64,000 nucleotides of DNA from contig NZ_VRKN01000005.1 in the NCBI RefSeq assembly GCF_008080435.1, positions 248,001-312,000 of the forward strand, given 5' to 3'. Positions 1-11,885 of this stretch are shown in pieces. Under the pieces are notes generated by a model. That model saw nothing but the letters and a program-made list of their open reading frames with translations, was not told the DNA's origin and did not search any database. A program made the position numbers and the translations under genes. The number at the start of each line of letters is the position of its first letter. Within the stretch, counting starts at the first letter, position 1. This DNA is from Enterobacter asburiae. GTDB taxonomy: Bacteria > Pseudomonadota > Gammaproteobacteria > Enterobacterales > Enterobacteriaceae.

Positions 1-128
1 ATCCCGGCGGCAAAGCCCAGTGAGAAGGCCAGCACGCGGTTAGACGGCTTTTGGCCAAGCACGCCGAGGATCGCACCGATAAAGGTCGCGGCGCCCGCCA
101 GTATGGTCAGGATCAAGGGGACTGACAT
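1..128 (-). CDS. zupT: ZupT zinc/divalent-metal transporter, N-terminal part only (cut by window edge)
   Basis: The reverse strand from 128 to the window edge encodes an N-terminus beginning [12 protein letters not shown] and running into [15 protein letters not shown]. This is the first transmembrane segment of ZupT, a ZIP-family importer of zinc, iron and other divalent metals in the inner membrane. Only about 42 codons are present. The ATG at 126-128 is preceded by an AAGGAG-type ribosome-binding site. An overlapping ATG three bases further upstream is out of frame. The gene is divergent from ygiD, and a Fur-like operator lies just upstream. Identification is firm because the sequence matches E. 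coli ZupT almost exactly. Confidence 0.93.
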   Translation of the reverse strand, partial: MSVPLILTILAGAATFIGAILGVLGQKPSNRVLAFSLGFAAG

Positions 129-142
129 GCATTGCTCCTTAT

Positions 143-161
143 GATAATGATTCTCATTAAT
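143..161 (-). promoter_or_regulatory. Candidate Fur box upstream of zupT
   Basis: The 19 bases GATAATGATTCTCATTAAT match about 15 of 19 positions of the classical Fur consensus, including all nine of the left half. The site is about 15 bases from the zupT start codon, where it could block the promoter or early transcription when iron is plentiful. No Fur control of E. coli zupT is known to me, so a role is inferred from sequence alone. Confidence 0.6.
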
Positions 162-324
162 ATAAATGATTCATTTCTGGCAAAGGGAGGGGGGAATCCC
201 GGCTTTACACATTCCTTACATTCAAATTTCCTGATGATGATCTTCACGCTTATCTGCGTTCATCTTTGCCAGATTACGCGTAATGTAGCACCATTAAATT
301 GACACCTTCTGTAAGGATATCACC

Positions 325-1113
325 ATGACTTCTTCCCGTATGCCAGCCCTGTTTTTAGGCCACGGTAGCCCTATGAACGTTCTGGAAGACAACGTCTATA
401 CACGTTCCTGGCGTCATCTGGGTGAGACGTTGCCGCGTCCGAAAGCGATCGTGGTGGTGTCTGCGCACTGGTTTACCCGTGGGACGGGCGTGACCGCCAT
501 GGAAGCGCCAAAAACCATTCATGATTTTGGCGGCTTCCCGCAGGCGCTGTACGACATGCATTATCCGGCCCCCGGTTCGCCTGAACTGGCACAAAAGCTG
601 GTAGATTTGCTGGCACCTGTACCGGTTGCGCTGGATAAAGAAGCCTGGGGTTTTGACCATGGCTCCTGGGGCGTGCTGATCAAAATGTATCCTGATGCGG
701 ATATCCCGATGGTGCAGTTGAGCATCGACAGCACCAAACCGGCCGCCTGGCATCTGGAGATGGGCCGTAAGCTGGCAACCCTGCGTGATGAAGGCATCAT
801 GCTGGTGGCGAGTGGCAACGTGGTGCACAACCTGCGTACGGCGCGCTGGCACGGTGAGAACACGCCATATCCGTGGGCGACCTCTTTTAACGACTATGTC
901 AAAGCGAACCTGACCTGGCAAGGCCCGGTTGAGGAGCATCCATTAGTGAACTATCTGGATCACGAAGGCGGTTCGCTCTCTAATCCAACGCCGGAACACT
1001 TCCTGCCGCTGCTGTACGTTCTTGGCGCGTGGGATGGTCAGGAGCCGGTTACGATCCCGGTCGACGGTATTGAGATGGGTAGTCTGAGTATGCTGTCGGT
1101 GCAGATTGGGTAA
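325..1113 (+). CDS. ygiD: YgiD, 4,5-DOPA-extradiol-dioxygenase-like protein
   Basis: A 262-residue protein of the LigB/extradiol dioxygenase family, matching E. coli YgiD. The family uses a metal held by histidines to cleave catechol rings such as DOPA. Candidate ligands are His13 in LGHGSP, His48 in VSAHWF and His168 in SGNVVHN, and the FDHGSWG motif is also present. It is a soluble cytoplasmic enzyme. The ATG at 325 follows a TAAGGA ribosome-binding site with good spacing. The gene is transcribed alone, divergent from zupT and convergent with ygiC. Its physiological substrate in enteric bacteria is unsettled. Confidence 0.95.
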   Translation: MTSSRMPALFLGHGSPMNVLEDNVYTRSWRHLGETLPRPKAIVVVSAHWFTRGTGVTAMEAPKTIHDFGGFPQALYDMHYPAPGSPELAQKLVDLLAPVPVALDKEAWGFDHGSWGVLIKMYPDADIPMVQLSIDSTKPAAWHLEMGRKLATLRDEGIMLVASGNVVHNLRTARWHGENTPYPWATSFNDYVKANLTWQGPVEEHPLVNYLDHEGGSLSNPTPEHFLPLLYVLGAWDGQEPVTIPVDGIEMGSLSMLSVQIG

Positions 1114-1119
1114 AAACAT

Positions 1120-1190
1120 GCCGGGTGGCGGCTTCGCCTTACCCGGCCTACATGTCGAGCGTAGGCCCGGTAAGCGTAGCGCCACCGGGC
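1120..1190. repeat. REP/BIME-type inverted pair between ygiD and ygiC
   Basis: Two inverted units lie at 1120-1151 and 1161-1190. Each contains the core GGCCGGGTAAGGCG or its variant and can fold into a stem. The pair sits between two convergent genes, the usual place for enterobacterial REP elements. Similar units occur at 9320, 16566, 16609, 28904, 32148 and 41142. Confidence 0.85.
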
Positions 1191-1195
1191 AAATC

Positions 1196-2356
1196 TTATT
1201 CGACAAAAATATGCGGATAGAACCGTGACAGATCCTGGGTGATCAGCGCGCGATCTTCGCGAATACCAATCCCGGCAGGCCGATCGTTGATGAGCCAGCT
1301 GCCAATCAGCGTATAGCTGTCGCCAAATTTCGGCAGTTGATAGAATTCCTGGACGATCATCCCTTCTTCGCCGTACGGCCCTTCAACCGCTTCCAGCGTC
1401 TTACCGTTTTCGATAATCGAGACGTTTGCGCCTTCGCGGGAGAAGATCGGCTTAACGACGTATTTCTCCATTTGCGGATGATCATCTTCCGCAAAATACG
1501 CGGGCAGCAGGTTCGGATGGTTCGGGAACATCTCCCAGAGCATCGGCAGTAGGGCTTTGTTAGAGATAATGCTCTTCCATGCCGGTTCCAGCCAGCGCAC
1601 GCCAGCATCTTCCAGCTTGGTGGAGAACATCTCGCGCAGCATATATTCCCACGGGTAGAGCTTGAACAGGTTGCTGATCACCTGGTCCTGCATATCCGTA
1701 AACTGACCTTTTTCACCCAGACCGATATCCTCGATGTAGAGGAACTCGGTCGCCACTTCCGCTTCGGCGGCGCAGTCCTGCAGATACTGAACCGTGCCCC
1801 GGTCTTCTTCTGTGTCACGGCAGCAGGCGAGATGCAGCAGGTTGAAGCCATGCTGTTCGCGCAGCTCGGCAAAACGCTCAATCAGCTTTTCCTGCAGGCT
1901 GTTGAACTGGTCGCTGCCTTCCGGCAGGTTTCCGGCATTGACCTGGTCTTCCAGCCAAATCCACTGGAAGAACGCTGCTTCATACAGAGAGGTTGGTGTA
2001 TCGGCGTTGTTTTCCAGAAGCTTCGGTTCACCTTTGCCATCCCATGCCAGATCCAGGCGAGAGTAAAGCGAGGGTTGATGCGTTTTCCACGACTGACGCA
2101 CAAAGCCCCAGGTGTGCTTCGGAATGCGGAACCTGGCCATCAACTCGTCGCTGTCGATGACCTTTTCCACAACCTTAAGGCACATCTGGTGCAGCTCGGC
2201 CGTCACCTCTTCCAGTTTTTCAACCTCGGCCAGTGTGAGCGTGTAATAGGCGTCTTCACACCAGTACGGCTCGCCGTACATGGTGTGGAAGTTAAAACCA
2301 TACTCGGTGGCTTTCTCGCGCCAGTCCGGGCGCTCGGTGATACTGACTCGTTCCAT
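1196..2356 (-). CDS. ygiC: YgiC, glutathionylspermidine-synthase-like ATP-grasp protein
   Basis: A 386-residue protein, the same length as E. coli YgiC, homologous to the synthetase half of glutathionylspermidine synthase. The family has an ATP-grasp fold. The C-terminal segment around [14 protein letters not shown] and IVQEFYQLP resembles the ATP- and metal-binding end of that fold. The family forms amide bonds, but YgiC has no proven substrate. The start codon is two bases after the ygiB stop, so translation is probably coupled. The operon order tolC-ygiB-ygiC is the same as in E. coli. A full bifunctional Gsp is encoded separately at 46795-48660. Confidence 0.93.
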   Translation of the reverse strand: MERVSITERPDWREKATEYGFNFHTMYGEPYWCEDAYYTLTLAEVEKLEEVTAELHQMCLKVVEKVIDSDELMARFRIPKHTWGFVRQSWKTHQPSLYSRLDLAWDGKGEPKLLENNADTPTSLYEAAFFQWIWLEDQVNAGNLPEGSDQFNSLQEKLIERFAELREQHGFNLLHLACCRDTEEDRGTVQYLQDCAAEAEVATEFLYIEDIGLGEKGQFTDMQDQVISNLFKLYPWEYMLREMFSTKLEDAGVRWLEPAWKSIISNKALLPMLWEMFPNHPNLLPAYFAEDDHPQMEKYVVKPIFSREGANVSIIENGKTLEAVEGPYGEEGMIVQEFYQLPKFGDSYTLIGSWLINDRPAGIGIREDRALITQDLSRFYPHIFVE

Positions 2357-2358
2357 GA

Positions 2359-3027
2359 TCAGCCGCCCATTGAGCGAGTAGAGGAGGTGCCTGTCGCACT
2401 GCGCTGCATGCTGGTCTGCTTCGCCACCGATTCACCAAACCCGCCGCGGGTGATGGTGCTGGTCGTTGCGGGCTTCGGCGCCATCGCCGTTTTCGGTACG
2501 GTCACGGTGCGGCCTGGGGTCGCTGCGCCGTAACCTTTGCCGCTGGCATCGGTATATTGACCGTAGGCCGGGCTGGCCGGGTTTTTCGAGCTAAACAGCG
2601 GTTGCTGCTGGTAGCCCGCACCGCCGCCCATCAGACGGCCCATCATATAGCCTGCCATTAATGGCATCCAAAAACTGCCGCTGGACTGCGCCTGCGCCTG
2701 ATTTTCAGGTGCGGTGCCTGCCTGAGCCGGTGCCTGCTGGCACTGACCTTCACCAAACTCCGCCACGCAGTCTTCGCGTGAGGCATATTTCGGTGCAGTA
2801 CGTTCCGCTTCTTTCAGCGCGCTCGTGTAGGCAGTCTTACATTCTGCCGCTTTGCCGGTTGCGGCAGAGCAGTCGTCCGCGTTTTGATACAGCGAAACCG
2901 TTTCGTCGTTTTTCTCACAGCCTGCCAGCATAAAGACAGCCGTGACCGCCAGTGCAACAGGGGTGAGGTGACGCGCGTTCCAGCTCTTGCGGAACGAAGC
3001 GTGATTTATAGATTTTGTCCGTTTCAT
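2359..3027 (-). CDS. ygiB: YgiB, DUF1190 lipoprotein
   Basis: A 222-residue protein matching E. coli YgiB. A basic N-terminal stretch of about 20 residues leads into a hydrophobic segment ending in the lipobox LAGC at Cys37, so the mature form should be a lipoprotein. The middle has paired cysteines. A Gly/Met-rich patch around [17 protein letters not shown] precedes a Ser/Thr-rich tail. Function is unknown. Co-transcription with tolC and ygiC suggests an envelope role. The ATG at 3025-3027 follows a GGAAGA ribosome-binding site. Confidence 0.92.
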   Translation of the reverse strand: MKRTKSINHASFRKSWNARHLTPVALAVTAVFMLAGCEKNDETVSLYQNADDCSAATGKAAECKTAYTSALKEAERTAPKYASREDCVAEFGEGQCQQAPAQAGTAPENQAQAQSSGSFWMPLMAGYMMGRLMGGGAGYQQQPLFSSKNPASPAYGQYTDASGKGYGAATPGRTVTVPKTAMAPKPATTSTITRGGFGESVAKQTSMQRSATGTSSTRSMGG

Positions 3028-3150
3028 CTTTGTCTTCCAGGACCCAGGGGGAATAACGCTCAGGATAGAGGATGAGTGGTTGAAAATGAAGCGAAGAGGG
3101 GCGGAATCAAGGGGATCTTTACGTTGGCTTACGTTTGAATGTGATAGGAG

Positions 3151-3174
3151 TTCCCTCTCCCGGAGGAGAGGGAA
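3151..3174 (-). terminator. Hairpin between tolC and ygiB (attenuator-like)
   Basis: A perfect 10-base-pair stem, TTCCCTCTCC (3151-3160) with GGAGAGGGAA (3165-3174), has a four-base loop. It lies directly after the tolC stop on the minus strand and has no good T-tract. It could lower expression of ygiB and ygiC relative to tolC, or protect the tolC mRNA end. It also resembles the CTCTCCC repeat seen at three other places in the window. Confidence 0.5.
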
Positions 3175-3182
3175 GGTAATAC

Positions 3183-4661
3183 TTAATGGCGGAACGGATT
3201 GTTACCGGTGCTGGCAGGCGCGCTGGTACGTGCTGCCGCTGGCTGTGCAGCAGGGGTGTTGCTGTTAGCGTTGAAGTTATCAACCGCGGCAACCTGCTGT
3301 GGGTTCTCCGGCGCGACGTTGTCTGGAGACGTCGAAACGGGTTTGCCCAGCGTGCTGTTCAGCATCTGCAGATCCTGCTCGTTAAGCGTACCCAGAGCCT
3401 GCTTGATATTCAGCTGGTTAATCAGGTACTGGTAACGCGCGCTGGAAAGCTGCTGTTTCGCGTTGTACAGCGTGGTAGTCGCGTCCAGAACGTCAACGAT
3501 GGTACGAGTACCGACGGAGTAGCCCGCTTCGTTCGCATCCAGAGAGCTCTGGGCAGAGACAACGGCCTGTTTATACGCGTTGATGCTGCTGATCGAGGCG
3601 TTCACGTTGTTGAAGGAGGAACGCACGGTCTGCACCACGTTGCGGTGGGCGCTTTCCAGCTGCTCGCTCGCGCCAACAAAGTTGTACTGCGCCTGTTTCA
3701 CCTGGGAGTTAACCTGACCGCCCTGGTACAGCGGCAGGGAGAAGCTCAGACCCACTTTGTTCTGACCCAGGTTGCTGTCGTCATACTGAGACGTATTGGT
3801 TTTAGACCCACTGTAGGTGGTATCCGATACGCCAGTAGAAGCACTCAGGCTCAGGGTTGGCAGGTGGCCATCCTGCGCCTGGCGGATCTGCTCACGCGCC
3901 AGGTCCTGGCTCAGACGTGCCTGCAGCAATGCCAGGTTGCGGTTTTCTGCTTCTTTCAGCAGGGCGTTAACGGCCTGCGGTTTGTCGGTTTTGAAGCTGT
4001 CCACGTTCAGCGACGCCAGCTCAGGGTAGTAATTCCCGGTGACCTGACGCAGGGATTCCAGTGCGTTATCCAGGTTGTTACGCGCGGTGACTTCGTTAGC
4101 CAGCACGGTGTCGTACTGTGAACGGGCGTTCTGCACGTCAGTGATCGCGACCAGACCCACGTTGAAACGCTGGGTGGTTTGATCTAACTGACGGTAAACT
4201 GCCTGTTTCTGCGCTTCGGTATAGGAGAGTGCGTCAATCGCGCTCAACACGTTGAAGTAAGCCGTGGCAGTGTTCAGGATCAGCGTCTGCTGGTCGGTCT
4301 GATAGGTCACATCCTGGATACCCGCGCTCTTTTCCTGCAGGGTCAGGGCGCGCCATTTGGACATATCAAACAGCGTCTGTGTCAATTGCAGTGAGGCGCT
4401 GGTAGCATTGGAGTTAACGCCGTTAGCGTCGCGGAAACCGTTGCTGTAGGTGTAATCTGCACCTAAACCTAACTGTGGCAGCAAGGGGCTACGCGCTTCG
4501 TTAATCTTTTCAAACGCAGCATCACGATCGGCCGCTGATTTACGTAAATCAGGGTTGCCCAGACGTGCCTGCTGGTAGACCTGTAACAGGTTTTCCGCCT
4601 GGCTCATTGCACTGAAGCCCGTCAGGCTCAGGCCGATAAGGATGGGGAGCAATTTCTTCAT
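3183..4661 (-). CDS. tolC: TolC outer-membrane efflux and secretion channel
   Basis: TolC is the trimeric outer-membrane duct used by AcrAB and related drug pumps and by type I secretion. The precursor has a 22-residue signal peptide ([11 protein letters not shown]... ending AMSQA), then the two-fold repeated helical/beta barrel of about 470 residues with an unstructured tail ending NPFRH. A second ATG lies six bases upstream (4667). I prefer 4661 because AAGGA sits six bases before it but touches the upper ATG, and because it gives the E. coli length (492 against 493). A loop after YSGSKT is about three residues shorter than in E. coli. A mar/sox/rob box lies upstream. Confidence 0.98.
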   Translation of the reverse strand: MKKLLPILIGLSLTGFSAMSQAENLLQVYQQARLGNPDLRKSAADRDAAFEKINEARSPLLPQLGLGADYTYSNGFRDANGVNSNATSASLQLTQTLFDMSKWRALTLQEKSAGIQDVTYQTDQQTLILNTATAYFNVLSAIDALSYTEAQKQAVYRQLDQTTQRFNVGLVAITDVQNARSQYDTVLANEVTARNNLDNALESLRQVTGNYYPELASLNVDSFKTDKPQAVNALLKEAENRNLALLQARLSQDLAREQIRQAQDGHLPTLSLSASTGVSDTTYSGSKTNTSQYDDSNLGQNKVGLSFSLPLYQGGQVNSQVKQAQYNFVGASEQLESAHRNVVQTVRSSFNNVNASISSINAYKQAVVSAQSSLDANEAGYSVGTRTIVDVLDATTTLYNAKQQLSSARYQYLINQLNIKQALGTLNEQDLQMLNSTLGKPVSTSPDNVAPENPQQVAAVDNFNANSNTPAAQPAAARTSAPASTGNNPFRH

Positions 4662-4745
4662 TTGCATTCCTTGTTGTGAAGCAGTATTAGCGCTGATCTA
4701 ATTAAAAAATAATTGCCGATTCTAACAGAATCTTCCATACCAAAA

Positions 4746-4764
4746 GGTTGGCGTTACGTGCCAT
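4746..4764 (-). promoter_or_regulatory. MarA/SoxS/Rob box of the tolC promoter
   Basis: Read on the minus strand, this 19-mer is ATGGCACGTAACGCCAACC. It fits the marbox consensus AYNGCACNNWNNRYYAAAY at all but one position. It is about 85 bases upstream of the tolC start, agreeing with the known MarA/SoxS/Rob activation of E. coli tolC. It also lies in the nudF-tolC divergent region. Confidence 0.8.
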
Positions 4765-4865
4765 CTGGCGGTAATTTGCACCAATCTATCATATAGCCTT
4801 ACAAACGGCAGCCAAACAGCCTTGAAATTCACAATTTCATCACCATTGCTACCAGGACTCGACTT

Positions 4866-5498
4866 ATGCAAAAACCAGAAAAGTTGCCCGTGACATTCGC
4901 CAAAAACGATGTAGAAATTATTGCACGAGAAACGCTTTATAGCGGTTTTTTTTCAATGGATCTTTACCGTTTCAGGCATCGCCTGTTTAACGGGGAAATG
5001 AGCGGCGAAATCAGACGCGAAATTTTTGAGCGCGGGCATGCGGCAGTCTTGCTACCCTTTGACCCAGTGCGTGACGAAGTTGTGCTGGTGGAGCAGATCC
5101 GCATCGCCGCTTATGACGTCAGTGAAAGCCCGTGGTTGCTGGAGATGGTAGCCGGGATGATCGAAGAGGGTGAGTCGGTTGAAGACGTCGCCCGGCGCGA
5201 GGCGCTGGAAGAGGCGGGGCTGGTGGTGGGCCGCACAAAACCGGTGCTGAGCTATCTGGCAAGCCCGGGGGGCACCAGCGAGCGCTTGTCCATTATGGTG
5301 GGCGAAGTGGACGCCACGACGGCGGAAGGGATCCACGGTCTGGCAGATGAAAACGAAGATATTCGGGTTCATGTGGTGAGTCGGGAGCAGGCTTATCAGT
5401 GGGTAGAAGAGGGTTTAATCGACAACGCAGCGTCTGTCATCGCCCTGCAATGGCTGCAACTGCATTATCAGACATTACGAAACGAGTGGAAAAAATGA
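4866..5498 (+). CDS. nudF: NudF, ADP-ribose pyrophosphatase
   Basis: A 210-residue Nudix hydrolase that splits ADP-ribose into AMP and ribose-5-phosphate. The Nudix box is complete: Gly97, Glu103, then REALEEAG with Arg111, Glu112, Glu115 and Glu116, which bind the catalytic metal. Length and sequence match E. coli NudF. It is the first gene of a rightward operon with yqiB, cpdA, yqiA and parE. Its TGA stop overlaps the yqiB ATG as ATGA. Confidence 0.96.
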   Translation: MQKPEKLPVTFAKNDVEIIARETLYSGFFSMDLYRFRHRLFNGEMSGEIRREIFERGHAAVLLPFDPVRDEVVLVEQIRIAAYDVSESPWLLEMVAGMIEEGESVEDVARREALEEAGLVVGRTKPVLSYLASPGGTSERLSIMVGEVDATTAEGIHGLADENEDIRVHVVSREQAYQWVEEGLIDNAASVIALQWLQLHYQTLRNEWKK

Positions 5499-5917
5499 AG
5501 CGCTATACACCTGACTTCCCAGAAATGATGCGCCTGTGCGAAACCAATTTCGCACAATTGCGCCGTCTGCTGCCGCGAAACGACGCACCGGGCGAAACGG
5601 TAAGCTATCAGGTGAGCAACGCGCAGTATCGGTTAACGATAACAGAATCAACGCGCTACACTACGCTGGTGGAGATTGAGCAAACGGCACCCAGCATTAG
5701 CTACTGGAGCCTGCCGTCGATGACGGTGCGCCTCTATCACGACGCGATGGTCGCTGAAGTGTGTTCAAGCCAGCAGATCTTTCGCTTCAAGGCGCGGTAT
5801 GATTACCCGAATAAAAAGTTGCATCAACGCGACGAAAAGCATCAAATTAACCAGTTTTTAGCCGACTGGCTAAGATATTGTTTAGCACATGGAGCAATGG
5901 CGATTCCGGTTTGTTAG
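5495..5917 (+). CDS. yqiB: YqiB, DUF1249 protein of unknown function
   Basis: A 140-residue cytoplasmic protein, the E. coli YqiB length, starting [16 protein letters not shown]. The frame stays open upstream to 5399, but the ATG at 5495 overlaps the nudF stop and gives the family length. It has no signal peptide or membrane segment. No function is established. Conservation beside nudF and cpdA hints at nucleotide metabolism, but that is inference. Confidence 0.92.
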   Translation: MKRYTPDFPEMMRLCETNFAQLRRLLPRNDAPGETVSYQVSNAQYRLTITESTRYTTLVEIEQTAPSISYWSLPSMTVRLYHDAMVAEVCSSQQIFRFKARYDYPNKKLHQRDEKHQINQFLADWLRYCLAHGAMAIPVC

Positions 5918-5944
5918 CGTCATAAACCTACCTAAGGACACCAT

Positions 5945-6772
5945 TTGGAAAGCCTGTTGAACCTGACTGTTGCTGGTGGGGCGCCAGTCAGGATATTACA
6001 AATCACCGATACCCACCTTTTTGCCGAAAAGCATGAAACGCTACTGGGGGTCAACACCTGGGAGAGTTATCAGGCGGTACTTAGCGCCATTCACGCTGAA
6101 CATCGCGCATGCGATCTGATTGTCGCAACGGGCGATCTGGCGCAGGATCAGTCCTCCGCGGCCTACCAGCATTTTGCTGAAGGCATCGCGAGCTTTAGCG
6201 TGCCTTGCGTCTGGCTGCCAGGAAACCATGACTTCCAGCCTGCCATGTACAGTTCTCTTCAGGATGCGGGGATTTCTCCGGCGAAATGTGTTTTTGCGGG
6301 CGAACAGTGGCAGATCCTGCTGCTGGACAGCCAGGTATTTGGTGTCCCGCACGGTGAGTTAAGCGAGTTTCAACTCGACTGGCTTGAGACCAAACTGACT
6401 GCTGAACCTGAACGCCACACGCTGCTGTTGCTTCATCATCATCCTCTGCCGGCGGGCTGCAGCTGGCTCGATCAGCACAGCCTGCGTAACTCCGCGGCGC
6501 TGGATCGCGTGCTGGCGAAGTTCCCGCGGGTGAAAAATCTGCTGTGTGGACATATTCACCAGGAACAGGATCTCGACTGGAACGGACGCCGCATGCTGGC
6601 GACGCCGTCGACCTGCGTTCAGTTTAAGCCACACTGTGCCAACTTTACGCTGGATACCATCGCGCCAGGCTGGCGCTGGCTGGAACTGCATGCCGACGGC
6701 ACGCTGACCACGGAAGTCTGCCGTTTGACCGGCGCGCAATTCCGCCCGGACACCGCTTCAGAAGGCTATTGA
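5945..6772 (+). CDS. cpdA: CpdA, 3',5'-cyclic-AMP phosphodiesterase (TTG start)
   Basis: CpdA hydrolyses cAMP to AMP and so damps CRP-dependent signalling. The 275-residue protein has the metallophosphoesterase signature in order: Asp22-x-His24, GD at 63-64, GNHD at 93-96, and a later GHIHQ. These hold the two-metal centre. Translation starts at TTG (5945-5947) after an AAGGA site. E. coli cpdA also uses TTG and the N-terminus MESLL is conserved. The stop overlaps the yqiA start as TGATG. Confidence 0.96.
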   Translation: MESLLNLTVAGGAPVRILQITDTHLFAEKHETLLGVNTWESYQAVLSAIHAEHRACDLIVATGDLAQDQSSAAYQHFAEGIASFSVPCVWLPGNHDFQPAMYSSLQDAGISPAKCVFAGEQWQILLLDSQVFGVPHGELSEFQLDWLETKLTAEPERHTLLLLHHHPLPAGCSWLDQHSLRNSAALDRVLAKFPRVKNLLCGHIHQEQDLDWNGRRMLATPSTCVQFKPHCANFTLDTIAPGWRWLELHADGTLTTEVCRLTGAQFRPDTASEGY

Positions 6773-7353
6773 TGTCTACGCTCCTTTATCTGCACGGATT
6801 CAACAGCTCGCCGCGCTCCGCAAAAGCGACACAGTTTCGCCAGTGGCTGCGCGAGCATCACCCCGACGTTGAGATGATTATCCCGCAGCTGCCGCCGTAC
6901 CCGGCAGAGGCCGCGGAGATGCTGGAATCTATTGTGCTTGCGCACGGCGGCGAAACCTTCGGTGTGGTCGGTTCATCGCTGGGCGGGTATTACGCCACCT
7001 GGCTCTCACAATGCTTCATGCTGCCCGCCGTTGTGGTTAATCCGGCGGTTCGGCCATTTGAGCTGCTGAGGGACTTTCTTGGTGAAAACGAGAACCCCTA
7101 CACCGGCCAGCAATATGTGCTAGAGTCACGCCATATTTACGATCTCAAAGTTATGCAGGTCGACCCGCTTGAGGCGCCGGATCTCATCTGGCTGCTGCAA
7201 CAGACGGGTGATGAAGTGCTGGATTACCGCCAGGCAGTGGCGTATTACGCTTCCTGCCGCCAGACTATAGAAGAGGGCGGAAACCATGCTTTCACGGGCT
7301 TTGAGAATCATTTCACCCAGATTGTCGATTTTCTTGGACTGCACAGCCACTGA
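6772..7353 (+). CDS. yqiA: YqiA, small alpha/beta-hydrolase esterase
   Basis: A 193-residue alpha/beta hydrolase with the nucleophile elbow GSSLGG, an N-terminal [10 protein letters not shown] oxyanion segment and a C-terminal GGNHAF histidine. E. coli YqiA shows esterase activity on short acyl substrates; its natural substrate is unknown. The ATG at 6772 shares a base with the cpdA stop. A TTG one codon earlier is also in frame but is less likely. Confidence 0.94.
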   Translation: MSTLLYLHGFNSSPRSAKATQFRQWLREHHPDVEMIIPQLPPYPAEAAEMLESIVLAHGGETFGVVGSSLGGYYATWLSQCFMLPAVVVNPAVRPFELLRDFLGENENPYTGQQYVLESRHIYDLKVMQVDPLEAPDLIWLLQQTGDEVLDYRQAVAYYASCRQTIEEGGNHAFTGFENHFTQIVDFLGLHSH

Positions 7354-7378
7354 CAATCAATGCGAATTGCTAGTTTAA

Positions 7379-9274
<1,896 letters not shown>

Positions 9275-9277
9275 TGT

Positions 9278-9350
9278 CCCCTCACCCTAACCCTCTCCCA
9301 CAGGGAGAGGGAATGGATCGTAGGCCCGGTAAGCGTTAGCGCCACCGGGC
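9278..9350. repeat. CTCTCCC repeat plus REP unit after parE (left border of siderophore island)
   Basis: Bases 9278-9311 hold an inverted CCCTCTCCC/GGGAGAGGG element of the type also seen near 37690 and 48720. Bases 9320-9350 hold a REP unit beginning GTAGGCCCGGTAAGCG, followed by a run of six T. The REP part can act as a terminator for parE. The segment lies exactly where the E. coli gene order is broken by the siderophore genes. Confidence 0.75.
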
Positions 9351-9359
9351 TTTTTTACG

Positions 9360-11501
9360 TCAAAACTCCATCTTCACCGTAAACTGCACTTCGCGCGGAT
9401 CGCCAATCTGGTTCCCCAGGTTGTTGGTCGCAATGGACGATGTGTAGTAGGTCTTATCAAACAGGTTCTTCACGTTCACCTGCAGCGTCACCGGATACTG
9501 TAGCTTCATCTTATACGCCGCAAACGCATCCGCCACGAAATAGCCCGGCAGATAATAATCCGCACCGTTGGTTGCGGAACGACGGCTTACGCCGTGCCCG
9601 CCGCCGCCCAGCGTCAGGGTATTCCCGGCAAACGCATTGTGAATATCGTAGGTCAGGAACAGGGAGCCGGTATGGCGCGGCACGTTCGGCAGAGGTTTGC
9701 CCGCATAGTCCGGGTCTTCCAGCACCTTCGCGTCGGTATAGCCGTAGCTGGCGATAATGTTGGTGTTCTCGGTCAACGATCCGGCAAGATCCACTTCCAC
9801 GCCCTGAGAGCGCACGCGGCCCGCGGTCTTGGCGACGGTTTCATCACCAATGCTTTCGGTGTACAGCACGTTGCGCTTGTGGATATCAAACAGCGCAATA
9901 TTAGCGGTAATACCGTCGAACAGGTCAAATTTAGCGCCGATTTCATATGCGTTCGACGTTTCCGGCGGCAGGTCGCCGATGTAGCTCGCAATGGACGACT
10001 GCGGCATAAACGTCTGGGAATAGTTGGCAAACAGCGAGACCGCCGGGGTGAGCTTATATACAAGACCCAGCTTCGGCGTCCACTGGTCGTCGCGGCTGTC
10101 GGTGTTCACATTAAACGGACGGCCTTTCCCCGCGTACTGGGTGTAATACTGATAGCGCAGCCCGGCGACGGCGATCCATTTATCGCTCAGGTACAGCGCG
10201 TCCTGGGCGTAGGCGGAGTAGCTCTCCTGCTTGATGGTCTGATCGCTGTCGGATGCCGAGACGGTGGTGCATTTGCCGAGGTTGCCGTAGCTCGGGTTGT
10301 AAATATTGAAATCCTTAACGTTCTTACAGCGGATCATATCCGTACGCAGCAGATCGTAATTCTCATACGACACGCCGGTGAGGATCTCATTGTAAAAGCC
10401 CGCGATGTCCACGTTCCCCTGCAGATCCGCTCGCGTCGTGTGCATACGCTGGGTCGAGCCCTGGGTCGCATCCACGCGGCGGGTCAGGTTGCCGGTTTTT
10501 GAATCGTAGGCCATCACGCGGGCCTGGTTATCGCTGTATTTATCCTGGCTGTAGCTATAGTCGAACTTCGCGGTCCACTGGCTGTTGAGGCGATACTCCG
10601 CGTTGAGCTGAGCGAGATCGGACTGGCCGTCGGTCACGTTAAACGGCTCATCGAAGCGGGTTTTGCGATCGACGTCGACGGCTTTCTTGGTGTTGAGATC
10701 GAAGATCGTTCCGCGATCGAACGGCGTTTTATAGTCGCGATGCGAATAGAGCACGGTCACGGTGGCATCATCGCCAAACCAGGTGAGCGACGGGGCGATA
10801 AAGGTGCTGCGTTCGTTGCCAAAATTACGCCAGTAATCCTCGTCCTGATATTCGCCCGTCAGGCGATACGCCAGGCGCGTGCCGTCAATCGGGCCGGTAA
10901 CATCGACCTGTCCGGTGCCGCCGCCAAAGCTGGATGAGGTGGCAGAAATTGAACCGCCGAAGGTCTTCTCCGGGCGTTTGGTGACGACGTTAATCAGTCC
11001 GCCCGGATCGAGAATGCCATAGAGTGTCGAGGCCGGGCCTTTCAGCACCTCCACGCGCTCGGTTGCGGCATTAAAGCTGCGCGGCAGTACGGTGCGCAGG
11101 CCGTTGGTCATGATCGAACCGTCGCGGTTCGCGCCAAACCCGCGGCGCACGAAGGCATCCTGCGTGCCGCCCAGAGTGTTGGTCTGCACCACGTTGCTGA
11201 CGTTATAGAGTGCTTCATCCAGCGTGGTGGCGTGCTGATCCTCAAGCACTTTATCGCTGACGGTATTGACCACCTGCGGGATATCCAGCATCGGCATGTT
11301 GGTTAACGTCGCGGTGGAGGTATTCAACGGCTGATAGCCATTCGTGGCCTCCGCCGTCGTATTTGGATCGGCGGTGACGGTAAGCGTTTCGCCGTCTTTA
11401 GCCGCGTTGGTATCAGCTGCCTGCACCAGCGGCGCCATAAACAGCAGTGAAAAGAGCGCGCGCCCTTTTATCCCAGAGAGTGAAGGTGTGAACGTAGCCA
11501 T
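9360..11501 (-). CDS. TonB-dependent siderophore receptor, hydroxamate-receptor-like
   Basis: An outer-membrane receptor of the FhuA/FhuE/FoxA type. The chosen start gives a 28-residue signal peptide ending LVQA, then a TonB-box-like ETLTVTA. A plug domain of about 150 residues carries RRGFGANRDG and GPASTLYG, and a 22-strand barrel ends in ...VQFTVKMEF. The frame is open to an ATG at 11561, which would add 20 residues before the signal. The terminal phenylalanine and TonB box show a functional, full-length receptor of 713 residues. It is divergent from the ABC genes, with a candidate Fur box between. The siderophore is not determined; a hydroxamate is only a guess from overall likeness. Confidence 0.88.
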   Translation of the reverse strand: MATFTPSLSGIKGRALFSLLFMAPLVQAADTNAAKDGETLTVTADPNTTAEATNGYQPLNTSTATLTNMPMLDIPQVVNTVSDKVLEDQHATTLDEALYNVSNVVQTNTLGGTQDAFVRRGFGANRDGSIMTNGLRTVLPRSFNAATERVEVLKGPASTLYGILDPGGLINVVTKRPEKTFGGSISATSSSFGGGTGQVDVTGPIDGTRLAYRLTGEYQDEDYWRNFGNERSTFIAPSLTWFGDDATVTVLYSHRDYKTPFDRGTIFDLNTKKAVDVDRKTRFDEPFNVTDGQSDLAQLNAEYRLNSQWTAKFDYSYSQDKYSDNQARVMAYDSKTGNLTRRVDATQGSTQRMHTTRADLQGNVDIAGFYNEILTGVSYENYDLLRTDMIRCKNVKDFNIYNPSYGNLGKCTTVSASDSDQTIKQESYSAYAQDALYLSDKWIAVAGLRYQYYTQYAGKGRPFNVNTDSRDDQWTPKLGLVYKLTPAVSLFANYSQTFMPQSSIASYIGDLPPETSNAYEIGAKFDLFDGITANIALFDIHKRNVLYTESIGDETVAKTAGRVRSQGVEVDLAGSLTENTNIIASYGYTDAKVLEDPDYAGKPLPNVPRHTGSLFLTYDIHNAFAGNTLTLGGGGHGVSRRSATNGADYYLPGYFVADAFAAYKMKLQYPVTLQVNVKNLFDKTYYTSSIATNNLGNQIGDPREVQFTVKMEF

Positions 11502-11605
11502 TACATCTGTTATCCCGAAATATCCCGCGAATGACGTTTCGCGGAAAAATGTGTGAGTCATTGCCCTTTACGGTCTGTCCTTTAGCCACAGTGGGCATTG
11601 GACAT

Positions 11606-11624
11606 GTAATTGAGAATCATTCAA
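11606..11624. promoter_or_regulatory. Candidate Fur box between receptor and ABC operon
   Basis: GTAATTGAGAATCATTCAA matches about 12 of 19 Fur consensus positions, with the core GAATCATT intact. It sits in the divergent control region (11502-11885), upstream of the receptor on the minus strand and 262 bases from the ABC start. The rest of that 384-base stretch is AT-rich, with no other recognisable element. Confidence 0.5.
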
Positions 11625-11885
11625 TCATGAGAGAATGTAGTAGTAAATGGAAAAAAGAAAAAATCGACTACAGCATTTAACCGTGCGTATAAGCGCAGCG
11701 GGATAATAATTAACTTGTTGAAATTGCTGTTTTTGTAAACCTTGTTGTGTTCGTTTTTCCTCAGGCTTACCCCTGGTTTCTTCAGGGTGTTTCTTCTCTT
11801 GACTACTACATGGCGCAGCGTCAAACTCTCAAAAGAGAATGAGTTTTATTTTTATTTGTTGGTTTTTCATTACGTTGGCGTTCAC

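Noticed and set aside
1120..1190. Possible CRISPR or mobile-element repeat
   Set aside because: Only two inverted units with no spacers. The pattern and position between convergent genes fit REP elements. No CRISPR array or cas gene occurs in the window.
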